From Microbacterium galbinum (GTDB lineage Bacteria > Actinomycetota > Actinomycetes > Actinomycetales > Microbacteriaceae), in assembly GCF_023101185.1 (NCBI RefSeq), contig NZ_CP078077.1, forward strand, positions 897,630 through 961,629: a stretch of 64,000 nt of DNA. Reading direction: 5' to 3'. Positions 25,109 through 33,299 of the stretch are shown here, piece after piece. The first letter of the stretch is position 1. Every line of letters starts with the position of its first letter. The translations under genes and the position numbers were made by a program. The notes beneath the pieces were generated by a model, which searched no databases, had not been told where the DNA came from, and worked only from the letters and a program-made list of their open reading frames with translations.

Positions 25109-25166
25109 CACGTGCAGGGAGAATCCCGCCGAACCTCCCTGCAGATGTCTTTTCTCCCTGCACGTG
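25109..25166. repeat. Palindrome with CACGTGCAGGGAGAA arms
   Basis: Perfect 15-bp inverted arms lie at 25109-25123 and 25152-25166. A third CTCCCTGC segment in the interior could pair with the left arm instead, giving alternative folds. Confidence 0.8.
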
Positions 25167-25182
25167 GTGCCGCGCCATCACG

Positions 25183-25254
25183 CCTGCACGGACGGATCAC
25201 GTCTGCACGGCGAGACCCCCGGGATCGCCGTGCAGACGTGCGCGCTCCGTGCAG
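25183..25254. repeat. Nested palindrome with ACGTCTGCACGGCGA arms
   Basis: The inner arms (25199-25213 and 25225-25239) are perfect over 15 bp around an 11-nt loop. The outer arms CTGCACGG (25183-25190) and CCGTGCAG (25247-25254) are perfect over 8 bp. The outer arm repeats part of the inner arm, suggesting the element arose by duplication. Confidence 0.8.
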
Positions 25255-25312
25255 ATGAGCGGGATCGGACGGATGCCGCGGCGGCGGATTCTCGGGACGA
25301 CGGCGCCGCACG

Positions 25313-25352
25313 CGAAGCGCCCCGGCCCGCGGATGCGGGTCGGGGCGCTTCG
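25313..25352 (-). terminator. Terminator hairpin of the ABC exporter operon
   Basis: CGAAGCGCCCCG and CGGGGCGCTTCG pair perfectly over 12 bp, with an inner CCGC/GCGG stem. It lies 45 bp after the stop of the downstream exporter subunit on the minus strand. Confidence 0.7.
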
Positions 25353-25396
25353 GGTGGGCGTGAGCCCGGGTACTGCGACGGGTCAGCCGTGGCGGG

Positions 25397-27670
25397 TCAG
25401 CTGCGGCGGGTGTCCCCCTCGGGAGACGGGTGCTCGATCACGGCCTGCGCCGCGGCAGCTTCGGCGGCGGGCTGCTGGGCTCCGACCGATGCGCCGGTGA
25501 CGGCATCCGCTGCTGCGGCCTCTGCGGCATCCGCGTCGTCGGCGTCGCCCGTGATGACGGTCGGCGTCGAGCCGGTGAGTGCCTCCTCGGCGTCGATGTC
25601 GGTCGCCGCCTGCTCGAACTGCGACTGGTACAGGCGCCAGTAGGCGCCCTGCGCGGCGATGAGTTCGTCGTGCGTGCCCTTCTCGACGATGTCGCCGTGC
25701 TCCATCACGAGGATGAGGTCGGCATCGCGGATCGTCGACAGGCGGTGAGCGATCACGAACGACGTGCGCCCCTCGCGGAGCGCCGCCATCGCGTTCTGCA
25801 GGAGCAGCTCGGTGCGGGTGTCGACGGCCGACGTGGCCTCATCGAGGATCAGGATCGACGGCTGGGCGACGAACGCCCGGGCGATCGTGATCAGCTGCCG
25901 CTCACCCGCCGAGACGTTCGACGCGTCCTCGTCGAGCACGGTGTCGTATCCCTCGGGCAACGCGTGCACGAAGCGATCGACGTACGTCGCCTTCGCGGCC
26001 TCGAGCACCTCGTCATCGGTCGCGGTGGAACGCCCGTATCGGATGTTCTCGCGGATGCTGCCCGCGAACAGCCAGGGGTCCTGCAGCACCATGCCGGTGC
26101 GGGAGCGCAGCTCGTCGCGCGTGACCTCCGAGATGTCCTGACCGTCGAGCAGGATGCGCCCGCCGTTCAGCTCGTAGAACCGCATGATCAGGTTGACGAG
26201 CGTGGTCTTGCCCGCACCGGTCGGGCCGACGATCGCCACCGTCTGCCCCGGCTCGACCCGGAAGGAGAGATCCGTGATGAGCGGACGCTCGGGCGTGTAC
26301 GAGAACGCGACGTTCTCGAACTCGACGACGCCCTTGCCCTCGTCGAGCGCGGGAGCGTCGACGTCGTCGGCCTCCTGCTCCTCGGTGTCGAGCAGCTCGA
26401 ACACGCGCTCGGCCGAGGCGGTTCCCGATTGCACGACCGCCGCCATTCCGCCCAGCTCCGACAGCGGCTGCGTGAACTGCTGCGAGTACTGGATGAACGC
26501 CTGCACGTCGCCGAGACGCAGCTGGCCGTTCGCGACCATGAGGCCGCCGAGCACCGCGATACCCACGTAGGTGAGGCTGCCGACGAAGGTCATCGCCGGC
26601 ATGATGATGCCCGACAGGAACTGCGCCTTGAACGCGGCCTGGAAGAGCTCCTCGTTCTCGTCCTTGAACTTGTCGAGGGCGTCCTGCTCACGGCCGAAGA
26701 CCTTGACCAGCGCGTGGCCCGAGAAGGCCTCCTCGACGCGGGCGTTCAGCCGTCCGACCTTGCGCCACTGCGTGCCGAAGGCCTTCTGCGAACGCGGACC
26801 GATGACGCCGAAGATCACTCCCATGAGCGGAAGCGCCACCAGCGCGACGAGCGCCAGCTGCCACGAGATCGAGAACATGAGAACGAGCACGCCCACGACC
26901 GTGAGCACCGCGGTGATCGCGCCCGACAGCGACTGCTGCATGGTCTGCGTGATGTTGTCGATGTCATTGGTGACGCGGGAGATCAGGTCACCGCGCTGCA
27001 CCTTGTCGAAGTACGACAGCGGCAGTCGGTTGATCTTCGCCTCGACCGATTCGCGCAGACGCCACATGGTGCGCACCATGATGACGTTGATGACGTAGCC
27101 CTGGATCCAGCTCAGGAACGCCGCGACCACGTAGATCGCGAGGACGGCGGCGATGACCCACCGGAGCGCGTCGAAGTCGACGCCGTCGCCCACCTGGAAG
27201 TCACCGAGCGCGGCGACCTGGTTGGCGAAGTCGGTCTGGCCGCCCTGCCGCAACGCGTCGACGACGTCGTCCTGCGAGGTGCCCGCGGGGAATCCGGGGA
27301 AGTCGCCGTTCGCCTGCCCGAGCTGCACCGAGATGAAGCCCTTGTAGATGAGGTTGGTCGCCTCGCCGAGCACCTTCGGAGCCGCCACCGTGAGCACGAC
27401 GCCGATGGCGCCGAGGATCGACACGATCACGAACCAGACCGCCGAGGGCTTGAGCAGGCCGATCATGCGGCTGAAGCTCTTGCCGAAGTTGTCGGCCTTG
27501 CCGGGCGCGACGCTGTCCCAGCCGCCGCCGTCCTGCCGCGCCTTCTCGGCCAGCTCGGCCTCGTACTTCTCCTCGTCGGTCAGTTCGGGCTCGACGACGG
27601 CCGCGGTGCCCGCGGTCGCGCTCTTGGCTCCGCGACCGCGACGGGTACGTGAGGAGTTCTGCTCGCTCAT
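25397..27670 (-). CDS. ABC exporter subunit with catalytically complete ATPase site
   Basis: A 757-residue half-transporter: charged cytoplasmic N-terminus (1-75), six-helix membrane domain (about 80-400) and ABC ATPase (about 440-680), then a roughly 70-residue Ala/Asp-rich tail. The ATPase has Walker A GPTGAGKTT, Walker B ILILDEATSAVD with the catalytic Glu, and switch His in IAHRLS; its signature is SAGERQ rather than SGGQ. The extracellular loop between helices 1 and 2 is unusually long (about 75 residues). The start overlaps the partner's stop by 4 bp. The pair forms a heterodimeric drug/lipid-type exporter. Confidence 0.9.
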   Translation of the reverse strand: MSEQNSSRTRRGRGAKSATAGTAAVVEPELTDEEKYEAELAEKARQDGGGWDSVAPGKADNFGKSFSRMIGLLKPSAVWFVIVSILGAIGVVLTVAAPKVLGEATNLIYKGFISVQLGQANGDFPGFPAGTSQDDVVDALRQGGQTDFANQVAALGDFQVGDGVDFDALRWVIAAVLAIYVVAAFLSWIQGYVINVIMVRTMWRLRESVEAKINRLPLSYFDKVQRGDLISRVTNDIDNITQTMQQSLSGAITAVLTVVGVLVLMFSISWQLALVALVALPLMGVIFGVIGPRSQKAFGTQWRKVGRLNARVEEAFSGHALVKVFGREQDALDKFKDENEELFQAAFKAQFLSGIIMPAMTFVGSLTYVGIAVLGGLMVANGQLRLGDVQAFIQYSQQFTQPLSELGGMAAVVQSGTASAERVFELLDTEEQEADDVDAPALDEGKGVVEFENVAFSYTPERPLITDLSFRVEPGQTVAIVGPTGAGKTTLVNLIMRFYELNGGRILLDGQDISEVTRDELRSRTGMVLQDPWLFAGSIRENIRYGRSTATDDEVLEAAKATYVDRFVHALPEGYDTVLDEDASNVSAGERQLITIARAFVAQPSILILDEATSAVDTRTELLLQNAMAALREGRTSFVIAHRLSTIRDADLILVMEHGDIVEKGTHDELIAAQGAYWRLYQSQFEQAATDIDAEEALTGSTPTVITGDADDADAAEAAAADAVTGASVGAQQPAAEAAAAQAVIEHPSPEGDTRRS

Positions 27671-29394
27671 GCGTCCACCCCCAGCTGCGACTCGACGATC
27701 TCTCGGTACGTCGTGCTCGTCTCGAGGAGTTCTTCGTGCGTTCCGACGCCGACCATGGTCCCGCCCTCGAGCACCACGATGCGGTCGGCATCGGTGATCG
27801 ACGAGACGCGCTGCGCGACGACGACCTTGGTCACGTGGGGCAGCTCCCTCCACAGCGCCTGACGCAGACGGGCGTCGGTGGTGAGGTCGAGCGCCGAGAA
27901 CGAATCGTCGAAGACGAGGATCTGCGGCTGACGCACGATCGCGCGGGCGATCGCCAGGCGCTGGCGCTGACCGCCCGAGACGTTGGTCCCGCCCTGGGTG
28001 ATCCGCGACTCGAGCCCCTGCGGCATCTCCTCGACGAAATCGCGGCCCTGAGCGATCTCGAGCGCGTGCCAGAGCTCGTCGTCGGTGGCGTCCTCACGGC
28101 CGTAGCGAAGGTTCGACGCGACCGTGCCGGTGAAGAGGAACGGGCGCTGGGGAACGAGTCCGATCGTCGCCCAGAGCGATTCGACATCGGCGGTGCGGAC
28201 GTCGGCGCCTCCGACGAAGACGGCTCCGCCCGAGACGTCGAAGAGGCGCGGGATCAGCGAGACCAGCGTGGTCTTGCCGGCGCCGGTCGATCCGACGATC
28301 GCGACGGTCTCACCGGGCTCGGCGGCGAAGCTGATGCCGGAGAGCACGGGGGCGTCGGCTCCGGGGTAGGTGAACTCGACATCGTCGAACGCCACGGAAC
28401 CCGGAGTCGGGAACGAGGTGACGCCGTTCGCCGGACGCTCCATGCTCGACGTCGTGTCGAGCACCTCGCCGATGCGCTCGGCCGAGACCGCGGCGCGCGG
28501 GATCATGATCGCCATGAAGCTGGCCATGATGACGCCGCCCATGATCTGTCCGATGTACTGCATGAAGGCGAAGATCGTGCCGACCTGCACCGTGCCGCTG
28601 TTGACCTCGACGCCGCCGAACCAGACGACCGCGACGACAGTGACGTTGAGGATGAGCATGAAGAGCGGGAACAGCAGCACGAACAGCGAACCCACCTTGC
28701 GCCCGACGACCATGATGTCGGTGTTCGCGCCGCGGAAGCGCTCCTCCTCGATGCGCTCGCGCACGAACGCCCGCACGACGCGCACGCCGGTGAGCTGCTC
28801 GCGCATGACGCGGTTCACGGTGTCGAGCTTGCCCTGGTAGCTGCGGAACAGGGGGACCATGCGGCTGACGACGAGTCCGGCGACGATCAGCAGGAGGGGC
28901 ACGGAGACGGCGATGAGCCAGCTCAGCCCGATGTTGGTCTGCACCGCGAAGATGATGCCGCCGATCGCCAGCAGCGGTGCGGTGACGAGCATGGTGGCGC
29001 CCATCATCGCCAGCATCTGCACCTGCTGCACGTCGTTGGTGTTGCGCGTGATGAGCGAGCCGGCGCCGAACTGCGACACCTCTCGCTCGGAGAATCCGCT
29101 CACCTTGCTGAACACGTCGGCGCGGATGTCGCGGCCGGCGCCCATCGACGCGCGGGCGGCGAAGTACGTGGCGATGATCGACGCGATGATCTGACCGAGC
29201 GAGACCGCCAGCATGAGCAGACCGGTGCGCCAGATGTAGGCGGTGTCGGACTGTGCGACGCCTCTGTTGATGATGTCTTCGTTGAGACGCGGGAGATAGA
29301 GGGTGGCGATCGCGCTCGCGAACTGGAAGACCAGGACGGCGACGAGCAGCCACTTGTAGCGGGACAGATACCGAACGAGAATTTTACCCAGCAC
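27667..29394 (-). CDS. ABC exporter subunit with degenerate ATPase site
   Basis: A 575-residue half-transporter with six membrane helices and one ATPase. Walker A is GSTGAGKTT and the signature is canonical SGGQRQR. Walker B ends in DDSFSALD, so the catalytic Glu is Asp, and the switch His is Gln (VAQRVSS). These two losses are the mark of the degenerate half of heterodimeric exporters such as BmrC or TM287. GTG 29394 gives LGKILVRYLSRYKW at the N-terminus; a reading from 29478 adds an unconserved segment. It is first in the two-gene operon. Confidence 0.9.
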   Translation of the reverse strand: MLGKILVRYLSRYKWLLVAVLVFQFASAIATLYLPRLNEDIINRGVAQSDTAYIWRTGLLMLAVSLGQIIASIIATYFAARASMGAGRDIRADVFSKVSGFSEREVSQFGAGSLITRNTNDVQQVQMLAMMGATMLVTAPLLAIGGIIFAVQTNIGLSWLIAVSVPLLLIVAGLVVSRMVPLFRSYQGKLDTVNRVMREQLTGVRVVRAFVRERIEEERFRGANTDIMVVGRKVGSLFVLLFPLFMLILNVTVVAVVWFGGVEVNSGTVQVGTIFAFMQYIGQIMGGVIMASFMAIMIPRAAVSAERIGEVLDTTSSMERPANGVTSFPTPGSVAFDDVEFTYPGADAPVLSGISFAAEPGETVAIVGSTGAGKTTLVSLIPRLFDVSGGAVFVGGADVRTADVESLWATIGLVPQRPFLFTGTVASNLRYGREDATDDELWHALEIAQGRDFVEEMPQGLESRITQGGTNVSGGQRQRLAIARAIVRQPQILVFDDSFSALDLTTDARLRQALWRELPHVTKVVVAQRVSSITDADRIVVLEGGTMVGVGTHEELLETSTTYREIVESQLGVDA

Positions 29395-29551
29395 AGGCGG
29401 ACTTTCTGAGAGATGAAGCTGTGGACTCAGGCGTGGGGGAAGGTGCCGACCGGGATCGGCCACAACAAAGCGTGACACGAAGCTCCGACATTCGTACCGC
29501 CGAGTTCGGAACCTTCGCTCACAGCGAACCCATCGACAGCCGGGCTCCCAC

Positions 29552-30613
29552 TCAGAACAGCGGCGTCACCGGCACGTACGCACGGGCATCCGCCCCGGCA
29601 TCCGTCCCCAGCTCGGCGAGCGAGGCGGGCTGCCACTTCGGGTTGCGGTCCTTGTCGACCAGCTGAGCCCGGATGCCCTCGACGAGATCGGGATGCTCGT
29701 GCACGAACCACAGCACCCGCCGGTACTCGCCCTCGAGCGCCTCGCGCAGCCCGGAGGCCGCCCGCGCCTCGCGCACGGCGTCGAGCGTCACGACCAACCC
29801 CGTCGGCGCGAGCCCCTCGAGCAGCTCGGCCGTGGCCGTGGCATCCGTCGTGCCCTGCGCCTGCAACCGCTCGACGATCTCGACGACCGTGTCGGCGGAG
29901 AAGGCCTCGTCGATCCACTCCGGCGACGGCGACAGCTCCGAGGGCTCCGGCGTCTCGTCGAACAGCAGCACGATCTCGCTCGGCCCCGTCGGGTCGGCGC
30001 GGAACGCGAGGGCCTCGCGCAGCGCGTCGAGATTGGCGGAGGGCACGTAGTAGTCCGCGAAACCGAGGGCGATGGCATCCGCCCCGTTCATCGAACCGCC
30101 GGTCAGAGCGAGGTACTCACCGAGGCGACCCGGCGCACGGCCGAGCAGCCAGGTGCCGCCGACATCGGGAGTGAAGCCGATGCGCGTCTCGGGCATCGCG
30201 AGCTTCGAGCGCTCGGTCACGATGCGGATCGCCGCGTGCCCCGCGAGCCCGATGCCGCCGCCCATCGTGATGCCGTCGGCGAAGGCGACGATCGGCTTCG
30301 GATACTCGGCGATCATGGCGTTGAGCGCGTACTCCGCTCGGAAGAACTCGGCGGTGGACTCGGGATGCCCCGACACGATCTGCGCGTGCAGGGCGCGCAC
30401 GTCTCCCCCGGCGCAGAAGCCGCGGTCGCCCGCACCGTCGAGCAGCACGATCTGCACGTCGGTGTCGGTGCGCCAGGCGTCGAGCGCCGCGGTGAGCGCC
30501 TGCACCATGCCCAGGTCGAGGGCGTTGATCGCCTCGGGACGCTGCAGCGTGAGCCGCCCGAGAGCGCCTTCCGTGCGGACGAGGACGCGGTCGGAGGCAG
30601 AGGTCTCGGTCAC
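29552..30613 (-). CDS. 3-hydroxyisobutyryl-CoA hydrolase / enoyl-CoA hydratase-family protein
   Basis: A 353-residue crotonase-fold protein. GFCAGGDVRALH forms the first half of the oxyanion hole; ADGITMGGGIGLAGHAAIRIVTE the second; MPETRIGFTPDVGGTWLL and ALTGGSMNGADAIALGFADYYVP follow. The Glu of PETRIG and Asp of PDVGG are the catalytic positions of the 3-hydroxyisobutyryl-CoA hydrolase (valine catabolism) branch, which is longer than true enoyl-CoA hydratases, as here. The start is GTG 30613, supported by TAGCCT-N7-GTG on the minus strand. No other valine-degradation genes are adjacent. Confidence 0.85.
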   Translation of the reverse strand: MTETSASDRVLVRTEGALGRLTLQRPEAINALDLGMVQALTAALDAWRTDTDVQIVLLDGAGDRGFCAGGDVRALHAQIVSGHPESTAEFFRAEYALNAMIAEYPKPIVAFADGITMGGGIGLAGHAAIRIVTERSKLAMPETRIGFTPDVGGTWLLGRAPGRLGEYLALTGGSMNGADAIALGFADYYVPSANLDALREALAFRADPTGPSEIVLLFDETPEPSELSPSPEWIDEAFSADTVVEIVERLQAQGTTDATATAELLEGLAPTGLVVTLDAVREARAASGLREALEGEYRRVLWFVHEHPDLVEGIRAQLVDKDRNPKWQPASLAELGTDAGADARAYVPVTPLF

Positions 30614-30725
30614 GGGAGCCAGGCTACCCCGGTCGCCGCGAGGGCTCGCAATCCACAGGAAATACGCGATCCGGACGGTTTTCCGGCAGGATAGGGGGAA
30701 TTGACCAAGCAAGGAGAGGTCGCGC

Positions 30726-32687
30726 ATGACCGACGGACAGGTTCTCGAATTCACGGGCGTGACGAAGCGCTTCAATGAGGTGACCGCCGTTTCCGACTTC
30801 TCTGCTCGGATCGAGCCGGGTGCGGTCACCGCGTTCCTCGGCCCCAACGGGGCCGGCAAGACGACGACGCTGCGGATGCTGCTGGGACAGGTGCGCCCGA
30901 CATCCGGCACCGCGACGATCGGCGGCCAGTCGTACGCCGAACTCCGCCAGCCGCTGCGGGTGATCGGTTCGGTGCTCGAGGAGACCGTCTACCGTCCGCG
31001 CCGCACCGCGAACCGCCAGCTCACGATCGCGGCCAAGGCCAACGACATCCCGCTCGGTCGCGTCGCCGAGGTGCTCTCCCTGGTCGGGCTCGAGAACGAG
31101 GGCGACGCCCGCATCGGCGGATTCTCGCTCGGCATGCGTCAGCGTCTGAGCGTCGCGCACGCTCTGCTCGGCGACCCCGGGGCTCTCGTGTTCGACGAGC
31201 CGGCCAACGGGCTCGACCCGGAAGGCATCCGCTGGATGCGCCTGCTCATGCGCCGTCTCGCCGACGAGGGCCGCACCGTGCTGGTCTCGTCGCACGTGCT
31301 CAGCGAGGTCGAGCAGGTGGCCGACAACGTGCTCGTGCTCTCGAAGGGCCGGCTCGTGCTCGCGAGCGGCATCGAGGAGCTCGCCGATCCTTCGGCCGGT
31401 GCCGTCATCGTCGACGCGGCCGATCGTGCCGCGCTCACCGCCGCCCTCGCCGCCGCCGGGTTCGACATCGAGGTCCTCCGCTCCGGGCTCACGGTGCGCG
31501 GCACCGACGCGCGCCGGGTCGGTGCGGTCGCCGCGGATGCCGGGATCGCCCTCACCACTCTCGTGCAGCGCGGTCCGACACTCGAAGACGTCTTCATCCA
31601 GCTCACCCGTGGCGGCCGGCTCGAGCCGCACGCCGGCCTCCTCGCGACGCAGCTCGTCGCTCCCGCCGCCGCGCCGGCGGCTCCCGTCGAGGAGCCCGCG
31701 CACGCGACCGCTCCGGCCGACGCCGAGGATCAGGTCACGACGGACGACACGGCGGCGATGACCGCCTCCGCGATCGCCGCCGACGCCGCCGCGGCGGTAC
31801 CCGGCGGTCCCGTCGCGGCGGCAGTGGTCGCCTCCGGAGCAGGAGCCGCGATCGTGAACGATGGCGACGTCGTCGCGGACGAAGCGGATGCCGAGGGGGC
31901 GGTCGAGGTCTCCGTCGACGGCGCCTCTGCATCCGACGACGCTGGATCCGACGACGCAGCATCCGACGACGAGACGCCTGCGGACGAGACGCCTGCGGAC
32001 GAGACGCCTGCAGACGGTCCGGCCACCGATGCGGATGCCGCGCAGGTCGCACCGGGCCCGGTGTCGGCCGCAGGGCTCCCCTCGTTCGACGACATCCTCT
32101 TCGGAAACGGCGACGCCGCCGAGGAGGAGGCCACCTCGTTCCCGGGGGCCGAAGCTCCCGCCCACGCCGTCGACGGTGAAGCCGCGGGTGTTCCGATCGG
32201 CGAGGAGGCCGGGGTCGAGGTGTTCGACGACCTGGGCCCGACCGACGGCGCATCCGACGCCTCGTCGGACAGCGACGAGGCGGCCGCCGACGAGGACGCC
32301 GACCCGCGCTCGGCCGCGGTGAGCTCGATGCTCGCCGACGCCGCCCGCGCCTACTTCGAGGACGAGCCGAAGGACTACCCCCTCGGCGAGACGCCCTCCG
32401 AGTCGGACGGCAGCGAGACGGACGATGCCGCCCCCTCCGAGCAGGAAGCCGGCACGCAGGCGGAAGCCGACACGGCGACCGACGAGACCCCGAACGACGA
32501 AGCATCCGACCGCGAAGCATCCGACGACGCTCCCGCCGACGGCGCCCCCCGCACGACCGTGATCGAGATCATCCCGGAGATGCCGCTCACGGCGACCGAC
32601 GACGAGCTCGCCAACGCCGACCACTACGACCAGAGCGGCGACGGCGACCAGCACCACGAGCACGGCGAGTACCGCCCCCGCGACTGA
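30726..32687 (+). CDS. ABC transporter ATPase with a long acidic C-terminal tail
   Basis: A 653-residue protein. Residues 1-220 are a standard ABC ATPase: GPNGAGKTT (39-47), signature FSLGMRQRLS, Walker B ALVFDEPANGLD and switch His SSHVLSE. Residues about 225-310 are the DUF4162-like accessory domain of bacitracin/ABC-2 exporters, ending TLEDVFIQLTRGG. From about 320 to the end is a highly acidic, Ala/Asp/Glu/Ser-rich disordered tail with perfect DETPA repeats. No permease gene is beside it. AAGGAGAGG precedes the start. The tail roughly doubles the normal length, and its purpose is unknown. Confidence 0.85.
   Translation: MTDGQVLEFTGVTKRFNEVTAVSDFSARIEPGAVTAFLGPNGAGKTTTLRMLLGQVRPTSGTATIGGQSYAELRQPLRVIGSVLEETVYRPRRTANRQLTIAAKANDIPLGRVAEVLSLVGLENEGDARIGGFSLGMRQRLSVAHALLGDPGALVFDEPANGLDPEGIRWMRLLMRRLADEGRTVLVSSHVLSEVEQVADNVLVLSKGRLVLASGIEELADPSAGAVIVDAADRAALTAALAAAGFDIEVLRSGLTVRGTDARRVGAVAADAGIALTTLVQRGPTLEDVFIQLTRGGRLEPHAGLLATQLVAPAAAPAAPVEEPAHATAPADAEDQVTTDDTAAMTASAIAADAAAAVPGGPVAAAVVASGAGAAIVNDGDVVADEADAEGAVEVSVDGASASDDAGSDDAASDDETPADETPADETPADGPATDADAAQVAPGPVSAAGLPSFDDILFGNGDAAEEEATSFPGAEAPAHAVDGEAAGVPIGEEAGVEVFDDLGPTDGASDASSDSDEAAADEDADPRSAAVSSMLADAARAYFEDEPKDYPLGETPSESDGSETDDAAPSEQEAGTQAEADTATDETPNDEASDREASDDAPADGAPRTTVIEIIPEMPLTATDDELANADHYDQSGDGDQHHEHGEYRPRD
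31968..32012 (+). repeat. Three tandem 15-bp coding repeats (DETPA)
   Basis: GACGAGACGCCTGCG occurs three times head to tail (last copy ends in A) inside the acidic tail of the ABC ATPase, encoding Asp-Glu-Thr-Pro-Ala each time. Near-identical units point to recent slippage. Confidence 0.85.
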
Positions 32688-32695
32688 TCGATCCG

Positions 32696-32746
32696 CACAG
32701 CGAGACGCCCTCCCGACCCGATGGTCGCGGAGGGCGTTTCGCTGTG
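32696..32746. terminator. Terminator downstream of the acidic-tail ABC ATPase
   Basis: CACAGCGAGACGCCCTCC (32696-32713) pairs with GGAGGGCGTTTCGCTGTG (32729-32746), 17 of 18 bp, 8 bp after the stop. It can also serve the convergent hypothetical gene. Confidence 0.78.
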
Positions 32747-32764
32747 GTCTGCGAGCGCGGTGGC

Positions 32765-33214
32765 TCAGGCGGGCCGCGGCCGGATCACCGGGCGCCGGGG
32801 TTGCTTGGTCGTGGGGATCGAGCCGGTCGAGACGATCTCCTCGACGTCTGCCGGCTCTTCGGAGACCTCGAGCCGCAGGGCCTGCGTCAGGGCGAGGCCG
32901 TGCCGGGTGGTCAGGATGAGACGGCGGTACTGCTCGTCGCCCGTGAGATCGATCACGACGCTCGGCCGGCGCTTGCGGATGAGCACGAAGTCGGTGCTGC
33001 CCGCGGCCTTCCACGTGCCGGCGGCGAGGATGCCGGGGATGTGGGTGCCGGGGTTGGGCACGCCGCGCAGCCAGGTCCAGGCGTCATCGGTGAGCTGCAC
33101 CTTGGTGATCGTCTCGCGCACGATGCGGAGGTTGTCGCGGTGGAAGCTCGCGGCGCGTTCCAGCGGCGAGAGCACGATCTCGAGTTGCGTCTGATCCAAC
33201 AGCAACGTCACCAT
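32765..33214 (-). CDS. Conserved hypothetical protein, about 150 residues
   Basis: A 149-residue protein starting MVTLLLDQTQLEIVLSPLERAASFHRDNL. The pattern is one helix followed by alternating strands (ITKVQLTDDAWTWLRGVPNPGTHIPG, DFVLIRKRRPSVVIDLTGDEQYRRLILTTRH) with a Pro/Arg-rich tail. The strands resemble the small PH-like or short-chain ligand folds of unnamed actinobacterial proteins, including an RRPSVVIDL segment. No motif indicates an enzyme. ATG 33214 is chosen over 33274 because the longer N-terminus has no ribosome site. Confidence 0.6.
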   Translation of the reverse strand: MVTLLLDQTQLEIVLSPLERAASFHRDNLRIVRETITKVQLTDDAWTWLRGVPNPGTHIPGILAAGTWKAAGSTDFVLIRKRRPSVVIDLTGDEQYRRLILTTRHGLALTQALRLEVSEEPADVEEIVSTGSIPTTKQPRRPVIRPRPA

Positions 33215-33299
33215 GACACCCAGTCTGCCAGCGGCATCCTCCCAGTTGTCTGGATCTTGCTCACAGGAACACAACGATCCGTTGTGGGAATGCGCTCAC

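Larger units (their letters stand above)
24968..25396. other. 429-bp intergenic region packed with palindromes
   Basis: No convincing gene lies here; the open frames lack ribosome sites and cross the inverted repeats. In order it holds a copy of the dispersed GGGGTCACAACACGCC palindrome (24985-25044), a palindrome with CACGTGCAGGGAGAA arms (25109-25166), a nested palindrome with ACGTCTGCACGGCGA arms (25183-25254), and a GC-rich terminator (25313-25352). The flanking genes are convergent. Confidence 0.75.

Noticed and set aside
24968..25396. Small open frames in the palindrome-rich gap
   Set aside because: They cross the inverted repeats, lack ribosome sites and -10 spacing, and give Arg/Pro-rich translations.
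25430..29409. Two long plus-strand frames opposite the ABC exporter pair
   Set aside because: Antisense shadows of two complete ABC half-transporters.
31968..32012. Short tandem repeats as a possible CRISPR array
   Set aside because: Units are 15 bp, contiguous, in frame and lack spacers; they encode DETPA repeats.
30624..33014. Long minus-strand frame (about 796 codons) opposite the ABC ATPase
   Set aside because: Low-complexity Arg/Gly/Val translation antisense to a clear ABC ATPase; no start signal or family motif.
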